The notes under the pieces were generated by a model. The model had not been told where the DNA came from. It ran no database searches and saw nothing but the letters and a program-made list of their open reading frames with translations. This document shows, piece after piece, positions 56,215 to 64,000 of a stretch of 64,000 bases of DNA; the stretch's first letter is position 1, and each line of letters starts with the position of its first letter. This DNA is from Mumia sp. Pv4-285 (lineage in GTDB: Bacteria; Actinomycetota; Actinomycetes; Propionibacteriales; Nocardioidaceae): contig NZ_CP162023.1 in the NCBI RefSeq assembly GCF_041320275.1, forward strand, positions 1,488,001 through 1,552,000, written 5' to 3'. The position numbers were made by a program, and so were the translations under genes.

Positions 56215-58758
56215 TCAGACCTGGGCGTCCCGCTCCTGGGCGGCCAGGGCGCGCGCGAGGTCGGAGCGCCCCTCGCTGACGTAGCGGCGGGTGGTCGGAT
56301 CGTGGTCCGCCCTGCTCTCGAGCCACGCGTCGACGGCCTCGAGGTCCTCGCTCCGCGGGTTCGCGCGGGGGAAGAAGCTCTCGAGGATCTCCGACGCCCG
56401 CCACACGCCCTTCTCGATGACCGTCTCGGCGACCTCGAGGTAGCGGGCGACGTACGGCGCGAGGAGCTCGCCCTGGCCAGGCTGCTGGAAGGCGCGCGCG
56501 ATGCTGCGCTGGGTCTCGTTCGGGAGGTCGTCCCGGACGACGACCGCGTCCCAGGCGTACTCCTTCGCCGCGGCGTCCGGTCGCGACGCACGCGCACCGG
56601 CGGCCTTCTCCTGCCCCGCGATGGTGTTGTCGCGGGCGAGCTCGGCGTCGATCTCGGCGTCGCCGAACGCACCGGCACGCGCGAGACCACTGACGATGGC
56701 CCACCGCAGGTCGGTGTCGACCGCGAGACCCTCGGGCACGACGGAGCCGTCGAGCAGACCCGTCAGGTAGGCGATGGCGTCGGCCGAGGTGGCCGCACCG
56801 GCGTAGGCCCGGACGAACGCGAGCTGGTGGTCGGAACCCGCGGCGGCAGCGTCGAGGAGCCCTCGCACGCCCTGCTCCCACTGCGTGCCGAGCGCTTCGC
56901 GGTTGTCGGGCGCCGAGAACAGCGCGACCGCCGACCCGCCCTGGCGGAGCAGGGTCTGCACGGCCGTGAGGTCGGACTCCGTGCCGACCCCGGCGAGCAC
57001 GATCGGGACGAACTGCCGCGCGGGCAGCTCGGCGTCGCGCAGCATGTCCCACGCGGCGCCCCAGCAGAGCGCACGCGCCAGCGAGTCGGGGAGGTCGGCG
57101 ATCGAGGTCGTCAGCGTCTCCAGCGACCGCTCGTCCAACCGGATCTTGGCGTACGTGAGGTCGTCGTCGTTGAGGAGGACGAGGTCGGGCTGCTCCTGGC
57201 CGACCAGCGAGTCGACCTCGGTCAGCGCGCCCTCGATGTCGGTCTCGACCCGCGTCCGGCGGACGAGACCGGCGTCGGTGCGGTCGTAGAGGCCGATGGC
57301 GATGCGGTGACGGCGCAGGGTCGGGTACGCGTCGGCCGCGGTCTGCTCGACCGCGAACGACGTGAACGCGCCGTCGGCGTCGACCGCGAACCGCGGGCGC
57401 AGCGTGTTGACGCCCGAGGTCTGCAGCCACTCGTTCGCCCACGAGGTGAGCTCGCGGCCGGACGCCTCCTCGAGCTCGACGAGGAGGTCTCGGAGCTCGG
57501 TGTTGCCGTAGGCGTGCTTGGAGAAGTAGGCGCGGAGGCCGGCGAAGAAGTCCTTCTCACCGACCCACGCGACGAGCTGCTTGAGCGTCGACGCACCCTT
57601 CGCGTACGTGATGCCGTCGAAGTTGGCCTCGACCGCGTGCAGGTCGTAGTTGTCCGCGGCGATCGGATGCGTCGAGGGCAGCTGGTCCTGGCGGTACGCC
57701 CAGTTCTTGCGCTGGTTCGTGAACCCCGTCCAGGCGCCGGTGTACTTGGTGGCGTTGACCTCGGCGTGGTGCGACGCGAACTCGGCGAACGACTCGTTGA
57801 GCCACAGGTCGTCCCACCACTTCATGGTCACGAGGTCGCCGAACCACATGTGCGCCATCTCGTGAAGGATCGTGTTGGCGCGCGACTCGTACGCGGCATG
57901 CGTCTGGCGGCTGCGGAAGATGTACTCGTCGCGGAACGTCACCGCTCCGGCGTTCTCCATCGCGCCCATGTTGTACTCCGGGACGAACGCCTGGTCGTAC
58001 TTGCCGAAGGGGTAGCCCATCTCGAAGACGCCCTCGAAGAAGCCGAAGCCCTGCTTGGTGATCTCGAAGATCTCGTCGGCGTCGACGTGCTCACGCAGGC
58101 TCTTGCGCACCTGGATACCGAGCGGGATCGCGCCGTACTCGCCCTTGTAGGTGTCGGTGATCGTGTCGTACTCACCGGCGATCAGCGCGGTGATGTAGGT
58201 CGACATGCGCTTGGTCTCGGCGAACTCCCAGCGGCTGACGCCGGCGCGGAGGTCGGTGGGCTCGGGCGTGGGGGAGTTCGAGACGACGGTCCACCCGGTG
58301 GGGGCGTCGATCGTGAAGGTGAACGTCGACTTGAGGTCGGGCTGCTCGAAGGTCGTGTAGACGCGACGGGCGTCGGGGACCTCGAACTGCGTGTAGAGGT
58401 AGACGCGGTCGTCGGCCGGGTCGACGAAGCGGTGCAGGCCCTCGCCGGTGCGCGAGTAGGGGAGACGGGTCTCGACCCGGAGCTCGTTCTCGGCGGCGAG
58501 GTCGGTCAGCGCGATGCGGCTGTCCGCGTACGCCGACGCGTCCAGCTCGGCGCCGTTCAGCCAGATCTTCGGGTCGCGCGCGTCGACCAGGTCAGCGAAC
58601 GTCGACGCGCCCGGCTCCTTGCACGAGAAGCGGACGACGGTGGTCGACCCGAACTCGGTGGCGGAGAGAGTGAGGTCGAGGTCGACGGCGTAGTGGTGGA
58701 CGTCGAGGAGCGCAGCCCGCTCCTGCGCTTCGGCACGCGTGAGGTTGGTTCCTGGCAT
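56215..58758 (-). CDS. pepN: Aminopeptidase N
   Basis: 847-aa M1-family zinc metallopeptidase. Exopeptidase motif GAMEN (265-269), zinc site His299, His303 and Glu322 with catalytic Glu300 (HEMAH-18-E). An ERAP1-like C-terminal domain follows. Releases N-terminal amino acids from peptides in the cytoplasm. ATG 58758 is seven bases after CAGGAT (minus strand): leaderless. Equivalent to the M. tuberculosis Rv2467 neighbourhood continued further right. Confidence 0.95.
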   Translation of the reverse strand: MPGTNLTRAEAQERAALLDVHHYAVDLDLTLSATEFGSTTVVRFSCKEPGASTFADLVDARDPKIWLNGAELDASAYADSRIALTDLAAENELRVETRLPYSRTGEGLHRFVDPADDRVYLYTQFEVPDARRVYTTFEQPDLKSTFTFTIDAPTGWTVVSNSPTPEPTDLRAGVSRWEFAETKRMSTYITALIAGEYDTITDTYKGEYGAIPLGIQVRKSLREHVDADEIFEITKQGFGFFEGVFEMGYPFGKYDQAFVPEYNMGAMENAGAVTFRDEYIFRSRQTHAAYESRANTILHEMAHMWFGDLVTMKWWDDLWLNESFAEFASHHAEVNATKYTGAWTGFTNQRKNWAYRQDQLPSTHPIAADNYDLHAVEANFDGITYAKGASTLKQLVAWVGEKDFFAGLRAYFSKHAYGNTELRDLLVELEEASGRELTSWANEWLQTSGVNTLRPRFAVDADGAFTSFAVEQTAADAYPTLRRHRIAIGLYDRTDAGLVRRTRVETDIEGALTEVDSLVGQEQPDLVLLNDDDLTYAKIRLDERSLETLTTSIADLPDSLARALCWGAAWDMLRDAELPARQFVPIVLAGVGTESDLTAVQTLLRQGGSAVALFSAPDNREALGTQWEQGVRGLLDAAAAGSDHQLAFVRAYAGAATSADAIAYLTGLLDGSVVPEGLAVDTDLRWAIVSGLARAGAFGDAEIDAELARDNTIAGQEKAAGARASRPDAAAKEYAWDAVVVRDDLPNETQRSIARAFQQPGQGELLAPYVARYLEVAETVIEKGVWRASEILESFFPRANPRSEDLEAVDAWLESRADHDPTTRRYVSEGRSDLARALAAQERDAQV

Positions 58759-58820
58759 GTGGCCCATCCTGTCACTCGGGCGGTGGGCGGGGCCACGGCG
58801 GTTTCGACGCGCGGCGCTCG

Positions 58821-59624
58821 CTAACCGTCCGACGGCCGCGGCGCCACCTCCCGCGCGTACGCCGCGGGAGGGGTGCCGACCACCTCGGTGAAGCGCCGTA
58901 CGAGATGCGCCTGGTCGCTGAAACCGAGGTCGGCAGCGAGCACGGCCCACTCGACGGCGTCGCCCGACCGGGCGGCGGCCGCGGCGTCGAGCAGCCGGAA
59001 CCGCTGCACGACCCACTTCGGCCCCACCCCGACGTACGTGGCGAACTCCCGCTGGAGCGTGCGCAGGCTGACCCCGGCGTACGAGGCGAGAGCGTCCGCG
59101 CGCGTCACGGTGCGGTCGGTCTCGGCGTGCTCGACGACCGCCCGCACCTCGTACGCCCGGGGGTCGGGCTCAATCCCGACCGCACCCAGGTACGCGGTGA
59201 GCGCCGCCGCCATCTCCTCGTCGGTGGCCTCCGGTGCCAGGATCGTCGCTGCGTACGGGCGGTCGTCGACGCCGAGCACGTCGCCTGCCGGCAGGAGCTG
59301 GTCGTACAGGTCGGCGACGTCGCCGCGGAGGTACGCGTGGAAGCCACCCGGGACGAACGACGCGCCCAGGACGTGGCCGCGCCCGGCCAGGGTGCGCGTG
59401 AACAGCCGTGGGATCACGCCGTGCACGAGCAGCCGCCCCTGCTCCGCGGCCAGGTGCACCCGCGGCTGTGGCACCACTGCCTGCTCGTACGGCTCCTCGA
59501 CCTCCCACCGGACCCGCCAGAGGTAGTCGACACCGTCGAGACCCGACGGCGCATCGATCCGGCGCACGTCGATCGGCTCGGCGCGTCCGACGATCGCCTG
59601 CGGATACCCCTCCGGCTCCTGCAT
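58821..59624 (-). CDS. AraC family transcriptional regulator
   Basis: 267 aa. A beta-rich N-terminal sensor domain and a C-terminal double HTH (DALASYAGVSLRTLQREFATYVG; then ADLGFSDQAHLVRRFTEVVGTPPAAY). ATG 59624 lies six bases after TAGGGT (59631-59636, minus strand), a leaderless start overlapped by a 21-bp palindrome. Divergent from the DUF3224 gene, a possible target. Confidence 0.9.
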   Translation of the reverse strand: MQEPEGYPQAIVGRAEPIDVRRIDAPSGLDGVDYLWRVRWEVEEPYEQAVVPQPRVHLAAEQGRLLVHGVIPRLFTRTLAGRGHVLGASFVPGGFHAYLRGDVADLYDQLLPAGDVLGVDDRPYAATILAPEATDEEMAAALTAYLGAVGIEPDPRAYEVRAVVEHAETDRTVTRADALASYAGVSLRTLQREFATYVGVGPKWVVQRFRLLDAAAAARSGDAVEWAVLAADLGFSDQAHLVRRFTEVVGTPPAAYAREVAPRPSDG

Positions 59625-59645
59625 GCCACCACCCTAGGAGGTGGC
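59625..59645. promoter_or_regulatory. Imperfect palindrome over the araC-type promoter
   Basis: A 21-bp repeat with arms GCCACC and GGTGGC and a CTAG centre, 8 of 10 positions matching, covering the -10 of the AraC gene. Candidate autoregulatory or divergent operator. Confidence 0.4.
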
Positions 59646-59692
59646 GCGTTTGTTCAAGACCGGTCGTGCCGCTCACGACGAGCATCGGTGGC

Positions 59693-60130
59693 ATGACCTA
59701 CGAGAAGCAGGCAGTGGCGACGTTCCAGGTGGCGAGCTGGGAGGAGTCGGTGGTCGAGGACATCGACGGGTCCGGCAGCGAGATGAACGGGGTGTACTAC
59801 CCAGATCGCGGCATCACCCGCGCGACCGTCCGGTACACGTACGCCGGTGACATGGAGGGCGAGGGCGTCGTCCAGTACCTGATGACGTACAAGCCCGGCG
59901 ACGCCCCGATCCTCGCGGTCGAGCGGTTCACGGGATCGATCGGCGGGCACGAGGGCACCTGCGTGATCCTCCACCGTGCCTCCCACGACGCGATGACCGT
60001 CACCGATGCTGCCGAGGTGGTCGAGGGGATGGGCACTGGTGGCCTCGAGACGCTGCGCGGCGAGGGGACGCCCGAGGTCGACGGGCACAGCGACGAGGGC
60101 TACCGGTTCGTCCTGCGGTACACGGTCTGA
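59693..60130 (+). CDS. DUF3224 family protein
   Basis: 145-aa beta-barrel type protein. The pattern ATVRYTYAGDMEGEGVVQYLMTY...GSIGGHEGTCVI fits DUF3224 (related to allene-oxide-cyclase-like barrels). Such proteins are common in actinobacteria; function unknown. No Shine-Dalgarno sequence precedes ATG 59693. Divergent from the AraC regulator. The next 125 bp hold no gene. Confidence 0.8.
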   Translation: MTYEKQAVATFQVASWEESVVEDIDGSGSEMNGVYYPDRGITRATVRYTYAGDMEGEGVVQYLMTYKPGDAPILAVERFTGSIGGHEGTCVILHRASHDAMTVTDAAEVVEGMGTGGLETLRGEGTPEVDGHSDEGYRFVLRYTV

Positions 60131-60255
60131 GCGAGCCCGGGACATCTTCATCGGTCTCGCACTGCTCGCCTTCGCGGTCCGGGTCGCCGTCGTACGCCCG
60201 GCGCCGTGGGAGCCGTCACACGGTTCCTGGGGACCGACTCGGGCAGGATGGGGGC

Positions 60256-61395
60256 ATGGCCCTGCCCTTCGCGCAGTCGCGGCGCTCCACCGTCGGCATC
60301 GAGTGGGAGCTCGCTCTCGTCGACGCCGACACGGGCGACCTCCGGCAGGTCGCCCGTACGGTCCTCGACGCGCTCGCCGGGCCCGACGGCTCGCCCCACC
60401 CGCACGTCCACCAGGAGCTGCTGCTCAACACCGTCGAGATCGTGTCCGGTGTCCACGAGCGGGTCAGCGACGCGGGCAGCGACCTGCGCAGGAGCATCGA
60501 TCTGGTCCGCGGGGTCACGGGGCCGTTGAGGGTCGAGCTGATGTGTGCGGGGACCCACCCGTTCGCCCAGTGGGACCACCAGAAGGTCACCGACAAGGAG
60601 CGCTACAACACGCTCATCGACCGCACCCAGTGGTGGGGGCGCCAGATGCTCATCTACGGCGTCCACGTCCACGTCGGCATCGAGGACCGGGCGAAGGTCC
60701 TGCCGCTGATGCGTGCCGTCCTCGCGTACTTCGGCCACCTCCAGGCACTGTCGGCGTCGTCGCCGTTCTGGGGTGCGAAGGACACCGGGTACGCCTCCAA
60801 CCGCGCGCTGATGTTCCAGCAGCTCCCGACGGCGGGGCTGCCGTTCCGGCTCGACGCATGGTCCGACCTCGAGCAGTACACCGACGACATGCTCCACACC
60901 GGCGTGATCGACGACTTCAGCGAGGTGCGGTGGGACATCCGGCCGTCGCCTCGGTTCGGCACGCTGGAGGTCCGGATCTGCGACGGTACGCCGACGCTCA
61001 CCGAGCTCCTCGCGATCGCTGCGCTCACCCAGTGCCTCGTGGACCACTTCTCGTCCGAGCTCGACGCCGGACGGGAGCTCCCCGACCTGCCGCAGTGGTT
61101 CCTCCAGGAGAACAAGTGGCGCTCCGCCCGGTACGGGATGGACGCGATCCTGATCCTCGACGCCGACGGCGACGAGGAGCTGGTGACCACCGACGTACGC
61201 CGGCTCCTCGAGGTCCTCGCGCCCACGGCCGAGCGGCTCGGGTGCACCGACGAGCTGGCGGACATCGAGACGATCCTCACCGGCGGTGCCTCGTACCAGC
61301 GGCAGCGCGAGGTCGCGCGTCGGCACGACGGTGACCTGCAGCCGGTGGCGTTCGCCCTCGTCGAGGAAATGCACGCCGGTCGCCCGTTGTTGTGA
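60256..61395 (+). CDS. YbdK-type carboxylate-amine ligase (GCS2 family)
   Basis: 379 aa, glutamate-cysteine ligase family 2. STVGIEWELALVD at the N-terminus, AGTHPFAQWDHQ, and the long VHVHVGIEDRAKVLP motif are clear. YbdK proteins have weak gamma-glutamyl-cysteine ligase activity; in mycothiol-using actinobacteria the physiological role is uncertain, with an ergothioneine-type ligase another option. ATG 60256 lies six bases after CAGGAT: leaderless. Confidence 0.9.
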   Translation: MALPFAQSRRSTVGIEWELALVDADTGDLRQVARTVLDALAGPDGSPHPHVHQELLLNTVEIVSGVHERVSDAGSDLRRSIDLVRGVTGPLRVELMCAGTHPFAQWDHQKVTDKERYNTLIDRTQWWGRQMLIYGVHVHVGIEDRAKVLPLMRAVLAYFGHLQALSASSPFWGAKDTGYASNRALMFQQLPTAGLPFRLDAWSDLEQYTDDMLHTGVIDDFSEVRWDIRPSPRFGTLEVRICDGTPTLTELLAIAALTQCLVDHFSSELDAGRELPDLPQWFLQENKWRSARYGMDAILILDADGDEELVTTDVRRLLEVLAPTAERLGCTDELADIETILTGGASYQRQREVARRHDGDLQPVAFALVEEMHAGRPLL

Positions 61396-61452
61396 CGGAG
61401 AAGGCTTCTGCTGCGCCGGCACCCCGCCGGCACCCCCGACCGAGAGGTGAGC

Positions 61453-62058
61453 ATGTCCAAGACCGTCGACATGTGGTTCGATCCGCTGTGCCCGTGGGCC
61501 TGGATGACGTCGCGCTGGCTCCTGGAGGTGGAGCAGGTCCGCGACGTCGAGGTGCGCTTCAACGTGATGAGCCTGTCGGTCCTCAACGAGGGTCGTGACG
61601 ACCTGCCGGAGAAGTACCGCGAGATGCTCGACCGCGGATGGGCGGGCGTGCGCGTCGCCACCGCCGCTGCGCAGAAGCACGGTGACTCCGTGCTGCGCGA
61701 CCTCTACACGGCGATCGGCACCCGGGTGCACCCCGGTGGCCGCGCCCTCGACCGCACGGTGCTCGCCGAGGCGCTGGCCGAGCTCGGTCTCGAGCCCGAC
61801 CTGATCGAGGCTGCCGACAGCGACGCGTACGACGAGGCGCTACGTGCGTCGCACGAGCGCGGGATCAGCCTGGTCGGCGAGGACGTCGGCACCCCGGTCG
61901 TCGCGATCGACGGCGTCGCGTTCTTCGGTCCCGTCGTCACTCCGGCACCCAAGGGCGAGGCCGCCGGCCGGCTCTGGGACGGCTGCCTGCTCGTCGCCGG
62001 CACCGACGGGTTCTTCGAGCTGAAGCGCACCCGCACGCGCGAGCCGATCTTCGACTGA
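61453..62058 (+). CDS. DsbA-like mycothiol-dependent oxidoreductase, CPWA variant
   Basis: 201 aa with a thioredoxin fold interrupted by a helical domain, closely resembling M. tuberculosis Rv2466c ([47 protein letters not shown]). The active site is Cys13-Pro-Trp-Ala: the second Cys of CPWC is Ala16. A monothiol mechanism with mycothiol is therefore expected. AGGTGAG precedes ATG 61453. Neighbours pepN, rpiB and nei match the Rv2464c-Rv2467 order. Confidence 0.88.
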   Translation: MSKTVDMWFDPLCPWAWMTSRWLLEVEQVRDVEVRFNVMSLSVLNEGRDDLPEKYREMLDRGWAGVRVATAAAQKHGDSVLRDLYTAIGTRVHPGGRALDRTVLAEALAELGLEPDLIEAADSDAYDEALRASHERGISLVGEDVGTPVVAIDGVAFFGPVVTPAPKGEAAGRLWDGCLLVAGTDGFFELKRTRTREPIFD

Positions 62059-62068
62059 CCCGCCAGCT

Positions 62069-62156
62069 CACTCTGCGTCGGTCCCCACGCAGACGTCAGG
62101 CCCCACCGGACGATTCCGGTGGGGCCTGCGCGCTCCGTGGGGGCCAACGCAGAGTG
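62069..62156. repeat. 42-bp imperfect inverted repeat with CGAT loop
   Basis: Left arm 62069-62110, right arm 62115-62156: 35 of 42 positions pair. The inner 14 bp (CAGGCCCCACCGGA/TCCGGTGGGGCCTG) and the outer segment ACTCTGCGT/ACGCAGAGT are perfect. The left arm can also fold alone (TCTGCGT/ACGCAGA). It fills the gap between the DsbA-like gene and the next promoter. A terminator role is likely; its size and symmetry also suggest a mobile REP/MITE-like unit. Confidence 0.8.
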
Positions 62157-62177
62157 GTGCGGCGCTAGCATCGCGGC

Positions 62178-63080
62178 ATGCTGCATCCTCAGGCGCGCGC
62201 CGCGATCCCGCCCGACGACGACACCTCCTTCGACACGATCGACGTGGTAGCCGATCGTGCGGCCGACCGTGAGGCCGCGCTCGCCGACACGATCCGCATC
62301 GACGTCGAGCACGTCGCCGACCTCGACGCCGACGGGGTGCCGGTGCGCCTCTACCGGCCCGAGGAGGACGCGCCCGTCGTGCTCTACGTGCACGGCGGCG
62401 GATGGGTCTTCCACGACCTCGAGACGCACGACGCGTTCTGCCGCTACCTCGCGAACGCGACCGGGTGGGCGCTCCTGGCCGTGGACTACCGGCGCGCGCC
62501 GGAGCACCCGTACCCTGCTCCGCTCGACGACGTCGCGACCGCGCTCGCCTGGCTCCGTGAGCACGGCGAGGAGCACGCGCTCGACACGTCGCTCGTCGCG
62601 GCGGTCGGCGACTCCTCCGGCGCCAACCTGATCGCCGGCCTCTGCCTTCGCGACCGCGGCGCGCTCGCGTACCAGGTCTTGGTCTACCCGCCGCTCGACG
62701 CGCTCGCCGACACGGAGTCCCGCCGGAGCGAGGGAGTGGCCGCGAACGGCTTCGTGGCGGCCGACATGGACTGGTACTGGGACCAGTACGCTCCCGCGGC
62801 CGACGCCAAGTCCCTCCCCGAGGTCTCGCCGTTGCGTGCGGACGACCTCACCGGTCTCCCGCCGGCGCTCGTGATCACCGCAGAGCACGACCTCCTGCGC
62901 GACGAGGGAGAGGCGTACGCGGCACGGCTCGCCGACGCCGGTGTGCCGACCGTCGCGTGGCGCGCCCTCGGGATGACCCACGGGTTCTGGCGCCGACCGT
63001 GGGAGTTCGACGCGTCGCGGTCGGCCGTACGCCTGGTGGCGGGCACGCTGCACGACCTCGCCTCGTCCTGGAGCGGCTGA
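62178..63080 (+). CDS. Alpha/beta hydrolase of the hormone-sensitive lipase family
   Basis: 300 aa. Oxyanion motif HGGGW, DYRRAPEHPYPAPLDD, nucleophile GDSSGANL, acid in AEHDLLRDEG and His in MTHGFW. These are typical of family IV carboxylesterases. ATG 62178 lies six bases after TAGCAT (62166-62171): leaderless. The large inverted repeat ends nine bases before that hexamer. Confidence 0.92.
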   Translation: MLHPQARAAIPPDDDTSFDTIDVVADRAADREAALADTIRIDVEHVADLDADGVPVRLYRPEEDAPVVLYVHGGGWVFHDLETHDAFCRYLANATGWALLAVDYRRAPEHPYPAPLDDVATALAWLREHGEEHALDTSLVAAVGDSSGANLIAGLCLRDRGALAYQVLVYPPLDALADTESRRSEGVAANGFVAADMDWYWDQYAPAADAKSLPEVSPLRADDLTGLPPALVITAEHDLLRDEGEAYAARLADAGVPTVAWRALGMTHGFWRRPWEFDASRSAVRLVAGTLHDLASSWSG

Positions 63081-63114
63081 GCGTCGCGAGACCGGGTGTT
63101 GAGAGACTGACCCC

Positions 63115-63591
63115 ATGCGCGTTCACATCGGCTGCGACCACGCCGGCTTCGAGCTCAAGAACCACCTCGTCACCCACCTGAGGGGACACGGTCACGACGT
63201 CGTCGACCACGGCCCGGCCGAGTACGACGCGCTCGACGACTACCCGCCGTTCTGCATCGCGACCGGTACGGCCGTCGTCGCCGACCCGGACAGCCTCGGC
63301 ATCGTCGTCGGCGGATCCGGCAACGGTGAGCAGATCGCGGCCAACAAGGTCGACGGTGTCCGCGCGGCGCTCGCCTGGTCGGTCGAGACCGCGACGCTGT
63401 CCCGACAGCACAACGACGCGAACGTCGTCGGGATCGGCGCCCGGATGCACACCATCGACGAGGCGACCACGATCGTCGAGGCCTTCCTTTCGACGCCGTT
63501 CAGCGGCGACGACCGCCACGCGCGGCGCGTCGCGCTGGTCAGTGCGTACGAGGAGTCCCGCGGCGCAGCTGGTCGCCGCGAGGACGCCTGA
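63115..63591 (+). CDS. rpiB: Ribose-5-phosphate isomerase B
   Basis: 158 aa, RpiB/LacAB family. VHIGCDHAGFELKNHL, VVGGSGNGEQIAANK (phosphate loop) and RQHNDANVVGIGARM are conserved. Actinobacterial RpiB uses an acidic base (the Glu in GNGEQ region) rather than Cys. It converts ribulose-5-P to ribose-5-P. No Shine-Dalgarno sequence precedes ATG 63115; GAGACT six bases upstream is a weak -10. Confidence 0.95.
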   Translation: MRVHIGCDHAGFELKNHLVTHLRGHGHDVVDHGPAEYDALDDYPPFCIATGTAVVADPDSLGIVVGGSGNGEQIAANKVDGVRAALAWSVETATLSRQHNDANVVGIGARMHTIDEATTIVEAFLSTPFSGDDRHARRVALVSAYEESRGAAGRREDA

Positions 63592-63594
63592 GCC

Positions 63595-64000
63595 GTGCCC
63601 GAGGGGCACACCCTCCACCGGCTCGCGCTCGACCTCGATGCCGCCTTCGCCGGCGACACGACGTGGTCCTCGAGCCCGCAGGGCCGGTTCGTCGACGGAG
63701 CCGCGCGCATCAACGGGCGGTTGATGGAGCGGGCGGAGGCGTACGGGAAGCAGCTCTTCGTCGCTTTCGCGGGGGTCGAGGAGCAGGTTCGGATCCACCT
63801 CGGCCTGATCGGGGGTCTCGCGATCCACGAGTCACCGCCGGGCTCCGGCGGAGTCGGCGACCTCGGTGCCCGCCCGGTCGTGGGCCAGGTGCGGTGGCGT
63901 CTGGAGTCCGCGCGGGCCTGGGCCGACCTGCGCGGCGCCACCGTCTGCACTTTGCTCACGCCGGACGAGAAGGCCGCCTACCTCGCAAGACTGGGCCCCG
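63595..64000 (+). CDS. Partial Fpg/Nei family DNA glycosylase
   Basis: The window ends inside it: 135 codons are visible. The N-terminal catalytic segment PEGHTLHRLA (Pro1 nucleophile after Met removal, Glu2) and YGKQLF identify an endonuclease VIII-type glycosylase for oxidised pyrimidines, as Rv2464c (Nei1) in M. tuberculosis. GTG 63595 follows the rpiB stop by three bases, so the two are probably co-transcribed. The C-terminal helix-two-turn-helix and zinc finger are out of view. Confidence 0.9.
   Translation, partial: MPEGHTLHRLALDLDAAFAGDTTWSSSPQGRFVDGAARINGRLMERAEAYGKQLFVAFAGVEEQVRIHLGLIGGLAIHESPPGSGGVGDLGARPVVGQVRWRLESARAWADLRGATVCTLLTPDEKAAYLARLGP

Noticed and set aside
56302-58824. 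840-codon plus-strand open frame opposite pepN
   Set aside because: PepN on the minus strand has the full GAMEN and HEMAH motifs; the antisense product is Arg/Glu/Val-rich without motifs.

Overview
This is a chromosomal segment of a very high-GC actinobacterium. Gene content and order fit Propionibacteriales, most likely Nocardioidaceae (Nocardioides/Aeromicrobium/Mumia type); that placement is an inference from recalled family resemblance, not a database result. Codon use is uniformly GC-rich. I see no insertion sequence, prophage, CRISPR array or rRNA. About 75 genes are tightly packed with no gene-free stretch above 300 bp; the longest is the roughly 290-bp leader of rho.

Layout. 1-2.1 kb: a partial membrane protein, and a TetR regulator translationally coupled to a 3-hydroxyacyl-CoA dehydrogenase. 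2.2-25.3 kb: the conserved actinobacterial block tRNA-Arg, response regulator, argS, lysA, hom-thrC-thrB, rho, glutathione peroxidase, rpmE, prfA-prmC, tsaC-like, wecA-like, atpIBEFHAGDC, DUF2550 and PduO-type adenosyltransferase. Its order matches M. tuberculosis Rv1292-Rv1312 as I remember it. 25.3-36 kb: ethylmalonyl-CoA mutase (meaA), ferritin, D-amino-acid oxidase, a SLATT-like membrane protein, a macrodomain/TetR/SDR group, nucS, a lipoprotein and a double 3-hydroxybutyryl-CoA dehydrogenase. 36-44 kb: an envelope/transport cluster (YihY, DUF6325, SHOCT, SulP, GAP family, DUF7144, AI-2E) with two small paralogous proteins. 44-56 kb: a LuxR/MalT-type regulator, an alpha/beta hydrolase, a DivIVA/Scy-type coiled-coil protein, crotonyl-CoA carboxylase/reductase (ccr), 5-oxoprolinase pxpABC, methylmalonyl/ethylmalonyl-CoA epimerase, thiolase, meaB, and two small or PH-domain membrane proteins. 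56-64 kb: pepN, an AraC regulator, DUF3224, a YbdK-type ligase, a DsbA-like mycothiol oxidoreductase, an alpha/beta hydrolase, rpiB and a partial Fpg/Nei glycosylase.

How the genes work together. The window holds most of an ethylmalonyl-CoA route (thiolase, Hbd, Ccr, epimerase, Ecm/MeaA) plus its B12 support (MeaB GTPase, PduO adenosyltransferase), spread over four separate transcription units. The most striking result is that these four promoters (meaA, the double hbd, ccr, thiolase-meaB) share two upstream motifs. One is a CRP/GlxR-type box GTGA-N6-TCAC, perfect in three and with one mismatch in ccr. The other is a 16-bp palindrome of the form RTTACC-N6-GTAAY. In three of the four the palindrome centre lies exactly 4.5 bp upstream of the first base of the -10 element; in meaA it lies one helical turn further up. 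This looks like a coordinated acetyl-CoA-assimilation regulon whose specific regulator is not obvious in the window.

A second general feature is abundant leaderless transcription. At least 18 genes have a TANNNT or CANNNT hexamer placed exactly 6 or 7 nt before an ATG/GTG, with no Shine-Dalgarno sequence. A 42-bp imperfect inverted repeat at 62069-62156 and a CPWA (resolving-cysteine-less) variant of the mycothiol oxidoreductase are other points worth a second look.
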